Source: Candidatus Thioglobus sp. (GTDB lineage Bacteria; Pseudomonadota; Gammaproteobacteria; PS1; Pseudothioglobaceae). Taken from it: a stretch of DNA of 57,372 nucleotides. Positions 7,414-14,197 of this stretch are shown piece after piece; positions within the stretch are counted from its first letter, which is position 1; every line of letters starts with the position of its first letter. The notes under the pieces were generated by a model. The model ran no database searches and was not told where the DNA came from. It saw only the letters and a program-made list of their open reading frames with translations. The DNA is taken from the NCBI GenBank assembly GCA_028345955.1, contig JAOMEO010000007.1:1-57372 (forward strand). The letters run 5' to 3'. A program made the translations under genes and the position numbers.

Positions 7414-8037
7414 ATGGATAAATCAAATATGAATACAGTAACAGTTCAAAGTGAAGTTGATTATGCAACAGTCGAGTCTAGAGTGAGAGCATTTTGTTCA
7501 GAACATCCGAGTGGTCAAATCTTAACTGAGATGGTTAAGTGCGAAGATGATACTGGAGAGGTAATCTTCAAGGCACACGCTGTCGTTGATGGAGTTATCA
7601 GAGGAACTGGTCACGCTTCGGAAATAAAAGGCTCTACTAACATTAACAAGACCTCTCATGTCGAATGTGCAGAGACCAGCGCTGTAGGGCGTTGCCTTGC
7701 GATGCTGGGCTATTTCGGAAAAGGTCAGTTAAGCTCATACGAAGAAATTGAGAATGCAAGACTCCAAAGAGCTGAAATGAAAATGCATGAAAAAGCTTTT
7801 ATTCATACTGTTGATTTATTGTCAGCAGAATTTAAGGAAGCTATTAACAATGACGATGAGGAGAATATCCTTAAGGTACTTAAAGAGATGCGAGGCAACC
7901 AATCTTTACATATGGCTGTATATGAAACCTTGAGTAATGAACAGGTTCAATATATGAATGAGAGACGGAAGCTTATCAAGCGTGAGTTTAATAAAAACTA
8001 CGCAAAAGAGTTTGTTAAGAAACAGTTAAATGGATAG
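7414..8037 (+). CDS. Phage-like single-strand annealing/DNA-binding protein (ERF-like candidate)
   Basis: The central stretch GTGHASEIKG, then NKTSHVECAETSAVGRCLAMLGYFG (residues ~68-102), resembles phage proteins grouped with ERF-type recombinases, where an ETSAxGRALAxLG motif is typical. The role would be to anneal single strands or support recombination of the element. The C-terminal half is charged and helical (KMHEKAF to KQLNG). I chose ATG 7414 because AAGGAG lies about 6 bp upstream; an in-frame ATG at 7375 lies inside the leader hairpin. First gene of a three-gene block. The exact family is uncertain. Confidence 0.55.
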   Translation: MDKSNMNTVTVQSEVDYATVESRVRAFCSEHPSGQILTEMVKCEDDTGEVIFKAHAVVDGVIRGTGHASEIKGSTNINKTSHVECAETSAVGRCLAMLGYFGKGQLSSYEEIENARLQRAEMKMHEKAFIHTVDLLSAEFKEAINNDDEENILKVLKEMRGNQSLHMAVYETLSNEQVQYMNERRKLIKREFNKNYAKEFVKKQLNG

Positions 8038-8055
8038 GCTTGACTATAAAAAAAA

Positions 8056-8412
8056 TTGGATACCATTAAGCAATTAAAGGATGGTGAGTTCGGAGTCTCC
8101 CTGAAGGAAGATGCTGATTCAGTTAAGTATCTTCCTGAGGAGGATGTCGAGATTTGGTCTACTTGGGTCAAGGCAAAATGGACTAGGGCTTCTGTGCCTG
8201 TACCTAATAAAAAAATAGCGACTCTAAAGCATTTAGGCTTCCATAAACTACTTGATACAAAAGAACTTGACTCTGTTACTGTTCGCAACGATGTCGATGA
8301 TGCAACATTGGATGTCTTGTTGAAGAACAACGTCATCACAAAAGACCTCCACGAGTATTTTGTGCATTATCAGGTTGATGAAATAATTTTTAGAAGGAGA
8401 AGAAATGAGTGA
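8056..8412 (+). CDS. Hypothetical protein, ~118 aa, possible frameshifted start
   Basis: Unrecognised. Charged, with VEIWSTWVKAKWTRASVPVPNK in the middle and a very basic end (IIFRRRRNE). The only in-frame start is TTG at 8056, with no ribosome site. A better ATG at 8030 overlaps the previous stop but is in another frame; a run of eight A at 8048-8055 lies between. A -1 slip there would join the two and add about eight residues (MDRLDYKK). Either the run is one base short in this sequence or slippage is used. The gene's stop overlaps the next start. Confidence 0.5.
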   Translation: MDTIKQLKDGEFGVSLKEDADSVKYLPEEDVEIWSTWVKAKWTRASVPVPNKKIATLKHLGFHKLLDTKELDSVTVRNDVDDATLDVLLKNNVITKDLHEYFVHYQVDEIIFRRRRNE

Positions 8413-8581
8413 ATTGACAAAAGAAGAACGAGAGAAAGAAAAACTTAATGATGAAATTGAAAAAGCTTTGCACGCACTTGTTTCTAATGATATTTGCAAT
8501 CTTCCAATGCCAACTCCTGAACAAATACGTGCCCGAAATAAAGCTTTAAAAAATATAGCAGATAAATACTTAAAAAAGTAG
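8405..8581 (+). CDS. Small charged protein, 58 aa
   Basis: ATG at 8405 follows GGAGAAG and overlaps the last codons of the 8056 gene, and the frame is open to TAG at 8579. The product is Lys/Glu-rich and helical, with one internal Cys and no membrane segment. It closes the phage-like block; the next gene is convergent, 14 bp away. Family not recognised. Confidence 0.5.
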   Translation: MSELTKEEREKEKLNDEIEKALHALVSNDICNLPMPTPEQIRARNKALKNIADKYLKK

Positions 8582-8595
8582 AAGAAGACCTGTGG

Positions 8596-9432
8596 TTAAA
8601 CTGGACCAGACTTAGCATGGTTCAGTACTTTTCTACCATTCACAATGTCATAAGTCTTTATGTGGCAACCAATATCATTGCCATCATCGTCCCAAAAGTA
8701 AGTTTCCCATCCTTTAATAAGTTGAAATTTAACCGTCCTATATCCAACCACTGCTTGGTAGGTTTCAGAAACGGTAGTACAAGCTCCACCTGAGTAATAA
8801 AGCGTAATAGTCTTATCTTTGGGATTGAACTCTGTACTAGAATCAAAATTGACGTAGGGTAGAGTGTTGGTTATGTCATAGAGGCTTATTACAGCCCTAT
8901 TCTGATACATAGAATATACTTTGTATCCGTCTCGATGGCGCTGAGCGTTTTGTTTTTCAGTGATAATCAGCTCCTTTGTACCATCAAAGTTCACATCTTC
9001 AAAAAAGAACGGGGTTTCAAGTGAATAGATACCCTTTTTAAACGCCAATTCTTTCAGTGTTGATTGATTATTAAAGTCGCTATACTTCATCTCAAATACT
9101 TCACCGCTGTTTATTTTCTCCCAGTCCACTTCAAAATCCGGGATGTGAAAGAACCCAGTTAATTTTGTAAACGATGAGAGGACATCACCTTTTCTTTTGA
9201 ATGTGATGATAGCTGGTCCAGTTATTAAAGGTGCAAGTCCATTGTCTGGAAACCATTGAACATCGACAGTGAATTTGCCTTCAATCAGGTCAGTGAAATG
9301 TATTTTGATTAACTTATCGGCATTTAATCCCTTATAGATTTCTGGACAGCAATTTGCTGGTTCATTAGCGAATGAATAATGGTTAAAGAAAAGGAGAAGA
9401 ATAAGGAGAAGTGTTTTCAAAATCGAGAACAT
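8596..9432 (-). CDS. Secreted protein with VCBS/FG-GAP-like motif, 278 aa
   Basis: A signal peptide is clear: hydrophobic residues ~5-17, then a cleavage-like SFANE. The mature part contains EDVNFDGTKELII (residues ~150-162), the kind of D-x-N-x-D-G motif found in Ca-binding FG-GAP/VCBS repeats and in XAC2610-like proteins. Several cysteines (CC near residue 28, later singles) suggest disulfides. The role is probably periplasmic or surface, function unknown. It is the second gene of a minus-strand pair and overlaps the upstream gene by 16 bp. Confidence 0.65.
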   Translation of the reverse strand: MFSILKTLLLILLLFFNHYSFANEPANCCPEIYKGLNADKLIKIHFTDLIEGKFTVDVQWFPDNGLAPLITGPAIITFKRKGDVLSSFTKLTGFFHIPDFEVDWEKINSGEVFEMKYSDFNNQSTLKELAFKKGIYSLETPFFFEDVNFDGTKELIITEKQNAQRHRDGYKVYSMYQNRAVISLYDITNTLPYVNFDSSTEFNPKDKTITLYYSGGACTTVSETYQAVVGYRTVKFQLIKGWETYFWDDDGNDIGCHIKTYDIVNGRKVLNHAKSGPV

Positions 9433-10010
9433 TGTCCTACACTAACAGTAAGCATATCTTGACGATAAGTATCTAGGTTATCAATTCCACCAAAGTCATT
9501 TATATCTCCATGAAAGTTACTATGGTGGAACCATTCATGTGGGCTGAAAACAAAGGTGCTTAAACCAATTTGACAAGTGATTTTAGTCAGCACATTGCTT
9601 TCTAATGACCAAGCTTCTAAACAAAGTAACTCATCTCCATATTCCGGGTATTCATTATTTGCAATTGAATAACAGGCATTTCTGTAGAGATACCCATCAA
9701 TAGTCTTTCCGTTGTCAGAACTATCGCATCCAGAAGACTCCTTCACCTTCGTAACAAGGTATGTTCTGAGTGGACGCTCAGCTGATTCCCAATTGTCATC
9801 AACTCTTTGCAAGCCTTCTAAACTCTGCTCTTTACAGGTAGTTGTGTATAAGTCATCTGGAGAAACTACTGCTCCAGAAATATATGCTAGATAAGCTATT
9901 CGCCCATCCCAGTTCGGCTCACATACAGTAACTTGAAGTTCAGGTCGGTTCTGCTCCGCTAAACTACTTCCAGTTACGATGAAAGCTAGTATTAGTAGTA
10001 GTTTTCTCAC
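9417..10010 (-). CDS. Secreted Cys-rich protein, 197 aa
   Basis: N-terminal signal peptide (MRKLLLILAFIVTGSSLAEQ) with a likely cut after SLA. The mature part holds eight cysteines, among them VTVCEPNW, TTTCKEQ, SSGCDSS, NACYS and ITCQIG, consistent with a disulfide-stabilised exported protein. No domain recognised. It is the first gene of the two-gene minus-strand unit with the 278-aa secreted protein. The 297 bp upstream carry only the conserved blocks described at 10123, which read the other way. Confidence 0.6.
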   Translation of the reverse strand: MRKLLLILAFIVTGSSLAEQNRPELQVTVCEPNWDGRIAYLAYISGAVVSPDDLYTTTCKEQSLEGLQRVDDNWESAERPLRTYLVTKVKESSGCDSSDNGKTIDGYLYRNACYSIANNEYPEYGDELLCLEAWSLESNVLTKITCQIGLSTFVFSPHEWFHHSNFHGDINDFGGIDNLDTYRQDMLTVSVGQCSRF

Positions 10011-10122
10011 ACTAGGTCAACTAAAAAAACCATAACGAAAAAAACGATATGAAAACAAAATGAAATGAGGAATGTTTTTATTGTCATCATCAAGATGAAG
10101 TAGACTTAACTTAGTTTATACG

Positions 10123-10210
10123 TTCAAAATAAACCCTAAATGTTGAATAGGTGTAGATTAGGTGAAGATTGAAAAACTCTATAGATTATGAATTAAAGTA
10201 GGCGTATACT
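10123..10210 (+). promoter_or_regulatory. Two-block conserved upstream element, copy P1
   Basis: Block 1 (10123-10144, beginning TTCAAAAT and ending TGTT) and block 2 (GGTGAAGATTGAA, 10161-10173) are followed by a TATACT box (10205-10210). The same two blocks recur at 11558 and 11596 with the identical 38-bp spacing, again before a TATACT box and a plus-strand gene. A shared regulator or a duplication would explain this. No good -35 box is visible here. Confidence 0.45.
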
Positions 10211-10307
10211 GAACTCTGAGAAAAGGATTGGTTCACCTCACGAACTGGGTATTTGTTCCTTATTGTCACCCTAGGATTTTCCTTAAAGCACTAAAACGGA
10301 GGTATGT

Positions 10308-10886
10308 ATGTCATACAAAAATCAATCTGATTCTAATCATTTATCTAAAGTAATAGAAAAAGCTGAAGCAGGTGATAAGATATTTCAGTCATGTCTAGGC
10401 ACTATGTATTACAAAGGTGATGGTGTCTCTATAGATTACGAAAAAGCTTTTTATTGGATTAAAAAAGCAGCCGCTCAAGAACATGTTAATGCTATGTACA
10501 ACTTGGGCTATATGTATTGGAGTGGCGAAGGCACTTTAGAAGATTACGAAGAAGCTTTTTATTGGCTTAGCAAAGCAGCTGAACAAAGATTCGCTCCTGC
10601 ACAAAATTACTTAGGAATGATGTATCGTGATGGACGCGGAGTTGATGAAGACTTTGAAGAGGCTTTTATTTGGTTCTCCATCGCTGCTGAACAAGGAAAT
10701 GCTGAAGCTCAATGTAATTTGGCATTAATGTATATTGAAGGAAATGGTGTACCTGAGTTGCATCATGAAGCGGTACATTGGATTAATTTAGCCTATAGGC
10801 AAGGTAGTATTTTTGCTGATGAAATTATTAATGATTATGATTTTTGGTCATATATAGATGATGACCTTTTGGAATTTCCTGAATGA
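10308..10886 (+). CDS. Sel1-repeat protein, cytoplasmic, 192 aa
   Basis: At least four Sel1-like repeats (TPR-related, ~36 residues each) cover residues ~20-175. The recurring pattern is A-x-x-x-LGxMYxxGxGVxxDYExAFYWxxKAAEQ. Such solenoids act as protein-protein scaffolds. There is no signal peptide, unlike the Sel1 proteins at 46289 and 51285, so this one should stay in the cytoplasm. The ribosome site GGAGG lies about 5 bp before ATG 10308. It stands alone between minus-strand genes, behind element P1. Partner unknown. Confidence 0.85.
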   Translation: MSYKNQSDSNHLSKVIEKAEAGDKIFQSCLGTMYYKGDGVSIDYEKAFYWIKKAAAQEHVNAMYNLGYMYWSGEGTLEDYEEAFYWLSKAAEQRFAPAQNYLGMMYRDGRGVDEDFEEAFIWFSIAAEQGNAEAQCNLALMYIEGNGVPELHHEAVHWINLAYRQGSIFADEIINDYDFWSYIDDDLLEFPE

Positions 10887-10930
10887 TCACTCAACGCTGA
10901 TTATGAAAATATAAATATTTGTTATAAATA

Positions 10931-11422
10931 TTAGCAGTAGGCAATACTGAAGCAACTGTTATTCTTTTTTGGTTTAGGCATTCCGTATCGATACCAATCC
11001 CATTCTTCTCTTTTTACTGCAACGCCGCCAGTTTCAGTATTGACTGTGTACATAGTTCGATGACCATAAGCTGCTGTAGGTGTTGTTATGGTTACAAAGA
11101 ATCTAATATTGCCATCATAGAAGTTAGTGTTATACCCTACAACTTCCTCGATATTCTCTATTGCCAAGGGTTTTAGGTCAGCTGACTCGTAAACCACTCC
11201 ATCCATCATTTTGTACTCAGGGTCTTCCATAGTAGTGGTGAATATTTCACACATCGTATGAGGACGACAATCAAAGCTGAACATATGTTTAAGATCCTTG
11301 TAAACCTCAACTTTATATTCACCAGTAACCGTTACTTTGAGATTGTTAATTTGGACTGTCTCACCTTGCTCGGCGAAAAGGTTTGAAGAAAGCAATAGAA
11401 AGATAAGCAGGACACGTTTCAT
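10931..11422 (-). CDS. Secreted protein, 163 aa
   Basis: Signal peptide MKRVLLIFLLLSSNLFAEQ with a probable cut after LFA. The mature protein is beta-rich in appearance, with paired cysteines in CRPHTMC (residues ~52-58) and two more at the end (NSCFSIAYC), so disulfides are likely. No family recognised. It is a single minus-strand gene; the 45 bp to the Sel1 gene contain nothing clear. Confidence 0.55.
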   Translation of the reverse strand: MKRVLLIFLLLSSNLFAEQGETVQINNLKVTVTGEYKVEVYKDLKHMFSFDCRPHTMCEIFTTTMEDPEYKMMDGVVYESADLKPLAIENIEEVVGYNTNFYDGNIRFFVTITTPTAAYGHRTMYTVNTETGGVAVKREEWDWYRYGMPKPKKNNSCFSIAYC

Positions 11423-11557
11423 AAGTTGGTCAATGTATAGCGGTTAATCAAAGGAAAAAAGGAAGGAAAAAACCTTTGACGTGAGAACGACCGCTATCAA
11501 TTCACGACTAATCTCACTTTAGTCCAAGGAAACACAAACAATTATCAATTCTAAGCA

Positions 11558-11634
11558 TTCAAAATGAACGCTAGGTGTTTTCTTAATGGTTTTTTGGTGA
11601 AGATTGAACCATAATTGAATTATGGGTATATACT
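11558..11634 (+). promoter_or_regulatory. Two-block conserved upstream element, copy P2, with palindrome
   Basis: Block 1 (11558-11579) and block 2 (GGTGAAGATTGAA, 11596-11608) repeat P1 with the same 38-bp spacing. Right after block 2 lies a perfect palindrome, CCATAAT-tga-ATTATGG (11609-11625), then TATACT at 11629-11634. TTGAAC at 11604 could be a -35 box for TATATA at 11627 (17-bp spacer). The palindrome between the two boxes would be a natural repressor site. It precedes the small membrane gene run starting at 11702. Confidence 0.45.
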
Positions 11635-11701
11635 CAGCTCTAACTTTTTTTCCTTGTGGTTTTTTTAGCTGACTTAATATGAAAATTGTAGGTAGTAATT
11701 G

Positions 11702-11926
11702 ATGAATACAATCATATTTGCTATTTTCACGATCATGTTTTTTCTCCCAGCATTAGTATTAGGTTTAATCTCAGTAGTAATAATAAATGTTGTGATAGCC
11801 TATACAGGGACAGATTATTTCGATTGTTGGTTGATTGAACGAGACTATTGTTATGAAGAAGGTGGTGAGTTCTATATTCCAGAATCACAAATGAAACCAT
11901 CAGAAGATTACCAAGCATTGGCTTAA
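11702..11926 (+). CDS. Small membrane protein, 74 aa
   Basis: A long hydrophobic N-terminus (residues ~3-34) could form one or two membrane helices. An acidic tail with two cysteines follows (FDCWLIERDYCYEEGG). ATG 11702 is preferred over the adjoining TTG. It is the first of seven closely packed plus-strand genes up to 13725 that all encode membrane proteins; the next ATG is 2 bp after this stop. Not recognised. Confidence 0.5.
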   Translation: MNTIIFAIFTIMFFLPALVLGLISVVIINVVIAYTGTDYFDCWLIERDYCYEEGGEFYIPESQMKPSEDYQALA

Positions 11927-11928
11927 AG

Positions 11929-12150
11929 ATGATTCTAATTCCATTTTTTCTTGGCTGGCTCTCATTTCTTATTTATGGCATCGTTTTATTGCGTGCATCA
12001 AAGCATCGTAAAACTGGAATTACACTTATAACACTGTTCTTTGCACCCATTGTATTAGTTGCTTTTCTGGTGTGGTATATGGATTATGAATACCTTAGTT
12101 GTATGCTAAATGGAACCTCTGAAACAATCGATTATTGTAGGTCCTTATAG
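11929..12150 (+). CDS. Small membrane protein with Cys tail, 73 aa
   Basis: Two membrane helices (about residues 3-22 and 32-52) with a basic loop between (ASKHRKTG), then YLSC-x11-C at the C-terminus. The topology and the stretch FFAPIVLVAF resemble the 75-aa protein at 6785, suggesting related proteins in two parts of the island. It begins 2 bp after the preceding stop. Function unknown. Confidence 0.5.
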   Translation: MILIPFFLGWLSFLIYGIVLLRASKHRKTGITLITLFFAPIVLVAFLVWYMDYEYLSCMLNGTSETIDYCRSL

Positions 12151-12173
12151 AGTAGATTGAAAAGAAATTTCCT

Positions 12174-12332
12174 ATGAAAAGATTTCATCTTGAACTCATA
12201 TTAATAATAGCTTTCATCTTAGTTGTCGCTGTCGTCCCTTTAATATATATGGGCGATGACACGATTGATAAACTAACCTGTTCTCCAGCAGATTCATCTA
12301 TGTGTGCAGGATGGGCAGTTGATAGATTGTAA
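12174..12332 (+). CDS. Small membrane protein with two-Cys tail, 52 aa
   Basis: ATG at 12174, open to TAA at 12330. One membrane helix (residues ~7-27, LELILIIAFILVVAVVPLIY) is followed by a short tail, DKLTC-x8-C, echoing the tails of the 6785 and 11929 proteins. The preceding AAAGAAA is a weak ribosome site. Its place in the packed run supports it as a real gene. Confidence 0.45.
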   Translation: MKRFHLELILIIAFILVVAVVPLIYMGDDTIDKLTCSPADSSMCAGWAVDRL

Positions 12333-12349
12333 TGATGCATAGTAGTTGA

Positions 12350-12508
12350 ATGCTTTTTTTACTTAGTCTTTTTGGGTCTTTAGTATTCTATTTTTTTCTA
12401 ATTGATTATGGCTATATTTCATTCAGGCGTAAGCATTGGTTTAGATTTACAGCGGTGATGTTTTACATTCTTTACTTAATTTTTCTTATGGGGTTCTTGC
12501 CCAATTGA
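12350..12508 (+). CDS. Small membrane protein, 52 aa, tandem paralogue
   Basis: ATG 12350 to TGA 12506. Two hydrophobic helices flank the basic motif SFRRKHWFRFTAVM. The same motif (SFRCKHWFRFTAVM) is in the next gene and 30 bp of DNA are identical, so the two arose by recent tandem duplication. The stop overlaps the TTG start of the next gene (TTGA), indicating coupled translation. Confidence 0.45.
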   Translation: MLFLLSLFGSLVFYFFLIDYGYISFRRKHWFRFTAVMFYILYLIFLMGFLPN

Positions 12509-12627
12509 ATAATCCAATTCTATTTTTTGCTTACGCTATTGCGATTTTACTTATCTATGGTCTTCTAATTTATTATGGCGTTGTTTCATTTAGGTGTAAG
12601 CATTGGTTTAGATTTACAGCGGTGATG
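12431..12627 (+). repeat. Tandem duplication, 30 identical bp at 12431 and 12598
   Basis: The 30 bp at 12431-12460 and 12598-12627 are identical and encode the KHWFRFTAVM core of the two neighbouring small membrane proteins. The offset is 167 bp. Flanking sequence is similar but diverged, so the duplication covers most of the gene. A copy-number change by recombination between the repeats is possible. Confidence 0.8.
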
Positions 12628-12717
12628 CTTTATCTTCTTTTCACTATTGCTTATTGTTATGCAAGATGGACAGTTGAAAAAGAATACTGTTATGTGGATG
12701 GAACTTGGATATGTTAA
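12505..12717 (+). CDS. Small membrane protein, 70 aa, tandem paralogue
   Basis: TTG start at 12505 shares bases with the upstream TGA. Two membrane helices (about residues 4-27 and 38-52) flank SFRCKHWFRFTAVM, shared with the 52-aa neighbour. The extended C-terminus carries two cysteines (KEYCYVDGTWIC), like other proteins of this run. Its stop overlaps the ATG of the next gene (ATGTTAA). Confidence 0.45.
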   Translation: MNNPILFFAYAIAILLIYGLLIYYGVVSFRCKHWFRFTAVMLYLLFTIAYCYARWTVEKEYCYVDGTWIC

Positions 12718-13517
12718 TACAAGCCACTCAAGCATTTGTTTTCAAAGAAAGAAGACTGGCTTCATTGGTTTGGCTGTGGGGTGTGCTCGGCACACTTATA
12801 CTTTTTTTAATAGTGGACTACCTAACGACATTTACTCTCTTGTCAAGGATTCCTTACTTAAGCGACGCACTCTTGTGGCTTATACCAATTTACTATTTCT
12901 TTACCTTGTTTTTAAGCTGTCGAGTTTACGGTCTTGGGTTAGGCTCTATCATTCCAACCTTTTTCCAATTTATTGGGCAGATGGCAGTACTACTTATTAT
13001 TATGAGTTTTTGGGGTGTTTACTCTATGTTTATGACGACTGATTATCAGGAAAATAAACCTTGGTTAGAAGAAGAAGCACCTTCAATTTTTACTGAAGAC
13101 ACAAAATTAGCATTTCCCAATGATGCTGAATTGATTCATACCTCGGTGAGGAAATGGGGGGCAAATTTCTCAAAGAATATTGTATTTAGAGTAGATGATA
13201 TAGACTCTTTTGCTCGAAAGGCTTTCGAGAGATACGAATTTTATAATCTAGTAATGGATTTTCCAAACCTTGGAAGGAATAGGCTTGGAGAGGAGAATGG
13301 TAATATTCTTCTACCCCCATTTTGTAGGGGATTCAAAGCAGTTACCGTTGTGCCACGCTATATAGAGGTAACTAGGGAAGTGACTAACCCAGAGGACTTT
13401 TGTGGTGAAAGAGATGCTCTATTTACACAGATAAGGCGTGAAACTGAAATAGGCATCATTATGGTTATACTCCCTAAAGAGAAACTGGTTTGGCTTAGCT
13501 CCTCTTATTGGTTTTGA
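12711..13517 (+). CDS. Membrane protein with soluble C-terminal domain, ~268 aa
   Basis: Three membrane helices in the first ~110 residues (about 20-42, 50-72 and 84-108) precede a soluble domain of ~150 residues containing RKWGANFSKNIVFRVDD and LPPFCRGFKAVTVVPRYIEV, with a hydrophobic run near the end (IGIIMVILPKEKLVWLSS). No family recognised. ATG 12711 overlaps the previous stop, so I prefer it to TTG 12705. It is the largest member of the membrane gene run and could be the effector partner of the tiny proteins. A 131-aa frame at 12647 is a shadow. Confidence 0.6.
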   Translation: MLIQATQAFVFKERRLASLVWLWGVLGTLILFLIVDYLTTFTLLSRIPYLSDALLWLIPIYYFFTLFLSCRVYGLGLGSIIPTFFQFIGQMAVLLIIMSFWGVYSMFMTTDYQENKPWLEEEAPSIFTEDTKLAFPNDAELIHTSVRKWGANFSKNIVFRVDDIDSFARKAFERYEFYNLVMDFPNLGRNRLGEENGNILLPPFCRGFKAVTVVPRYIEVTREVTNPEDFCGERDALFTQIRRETEIGIIMVILPKEKLVWLSSSYWF

Positions 13518-13524
13518 GATTCAT

Positions 13525-13725
13525 ATGAAACTGTTTTTAAAAATACTCCTAGTGCTATTTGTTATTGGTGTTTTTTTCAGATGGATGGGACATCAAGAAC
13601 TTAACAATTTAATAGAGGAAGGAGTTTTGGATAGTGATTACACACAGTTAGAGTTAGCTATGTTATGTGAGAAGCTAGATTTTGAGGTTATTTTTTGGGG
13701 TTGTCTTACAGGTGGTGTTTGGTAA
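13525..13725 (+). CDS. Small membrane-anchored protein, 66 aa
   Basis: An N-terminal hydrophobic helix (residues ~3-20, LFLKILLVLFVIGVFF) is followed by an acidic tail with two cysteines (MLCEKLDF and WGCLTGG). It follows the 268-aa membrane gene by 7 bp and closes the run. The 196 bp after it hold only the promoter at 13866. Confidence 0.5.
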   Translation: MKLFLKILLVLFVIGVFFRWMGHQELNNLIEEGVLDSDYTQLELAMLCEKLDFEVIFWGCLTGGVW

Positions 13726-13865
13726 TAAAGATATATAAATATGGTCATCTAAGGTCTAAGCTTAAAATCGTCAGAAAACCCTATATTGTCAATGATTGAT
13801 GAAAAAATTCTTCATATTTTATCTAAAAAGTTATCTCTTTATAGAAAAAAGTATCTAATACACTC

Positions 13866-13894
13866 TTGACATTTATTTATACTTTAGTTATAAT
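13866..13894 (+). promoter_or_regulatory. Perfect sigma70 consensus promoter
   Basis: TTGACA (13866-13871) and TATAAT (13889-13894) are separated by exactly 17 bp, a full match to consensus. It drives the DUF4258 gene at 13922 and probably the downstream methylase-like and hsd genes. A promoter this strong ahead of restriction genes usually needs a repressor; the DUF4258 product or the methylase-like fusion are candidates, by inference only. Confidence 0.85.
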
Positions 13895-13921
13895 TCGCTT
13901 ATCCAAACTGAAAAGATAACT

Positions 13922-14176
13922 ATGAAATATGTAACAAAACACGCTAAACAGCGTATGAACCAGAGAGGAATAAAGCAGTCAATGATTGATCTCACTTTAG
14001 AGCATGGTGAGTTTGATCATAAGAATAGATGTGTTTTAAATAAAAAAACTGCAATTCAAGTAATGGAAGATTTGAAAGTTACACTTAAGACTTTAATGAA
14101 AGTAATCGATAAGGGTGGACTTGTTGTTGTTGAAGAGTCTGGAAGAGTTGTAACAACATATAATTACAAAAAGTAG
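13922..14176 (+). CDS. DUF4258 domain protein, 84 aa
   Basis: The N-terminus KHAKQRMNQRGIKQSMIDLTLEHGE matches DUF4258, a small family whose fold is thought to be related to BrnT/RelE-type toxins. The end (TTYNYKK) is typical too. The role is unknown; candidates are a toxin-like RNase or a regulator. It sits directly behind the consensus promoter and 21 bp before the methylase-specificity fusion. No recognisable antitoxin lies next to it, which argues against a plain toxin-antitoxin pair. Confidence 0.75.
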   Translation: MKYVTKHAKQRMNQRGIKQSMIDLTLEHGEFDHKNRCVLNKKTAIQVMEDLKVTLKTLMKVIDKGGLVVVEESGRVVTTYNYKK

Positions 14177-14197
14177 ATTTATTAATAAGGAATTAAT

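Noticed and set aside
12647..13042. 131-codon plus-strand frame
   Set aside because: Overlaps the membrane protein gene in a different frame, with no start signal or recognisable domain.
13922..14176. BrnT toxin with BrnA antitoxin
   Set aside because: The protein is DUF4258-like, but the next gene is a 618-aa methylase-like fusion and no BrnA-sized gene follows.
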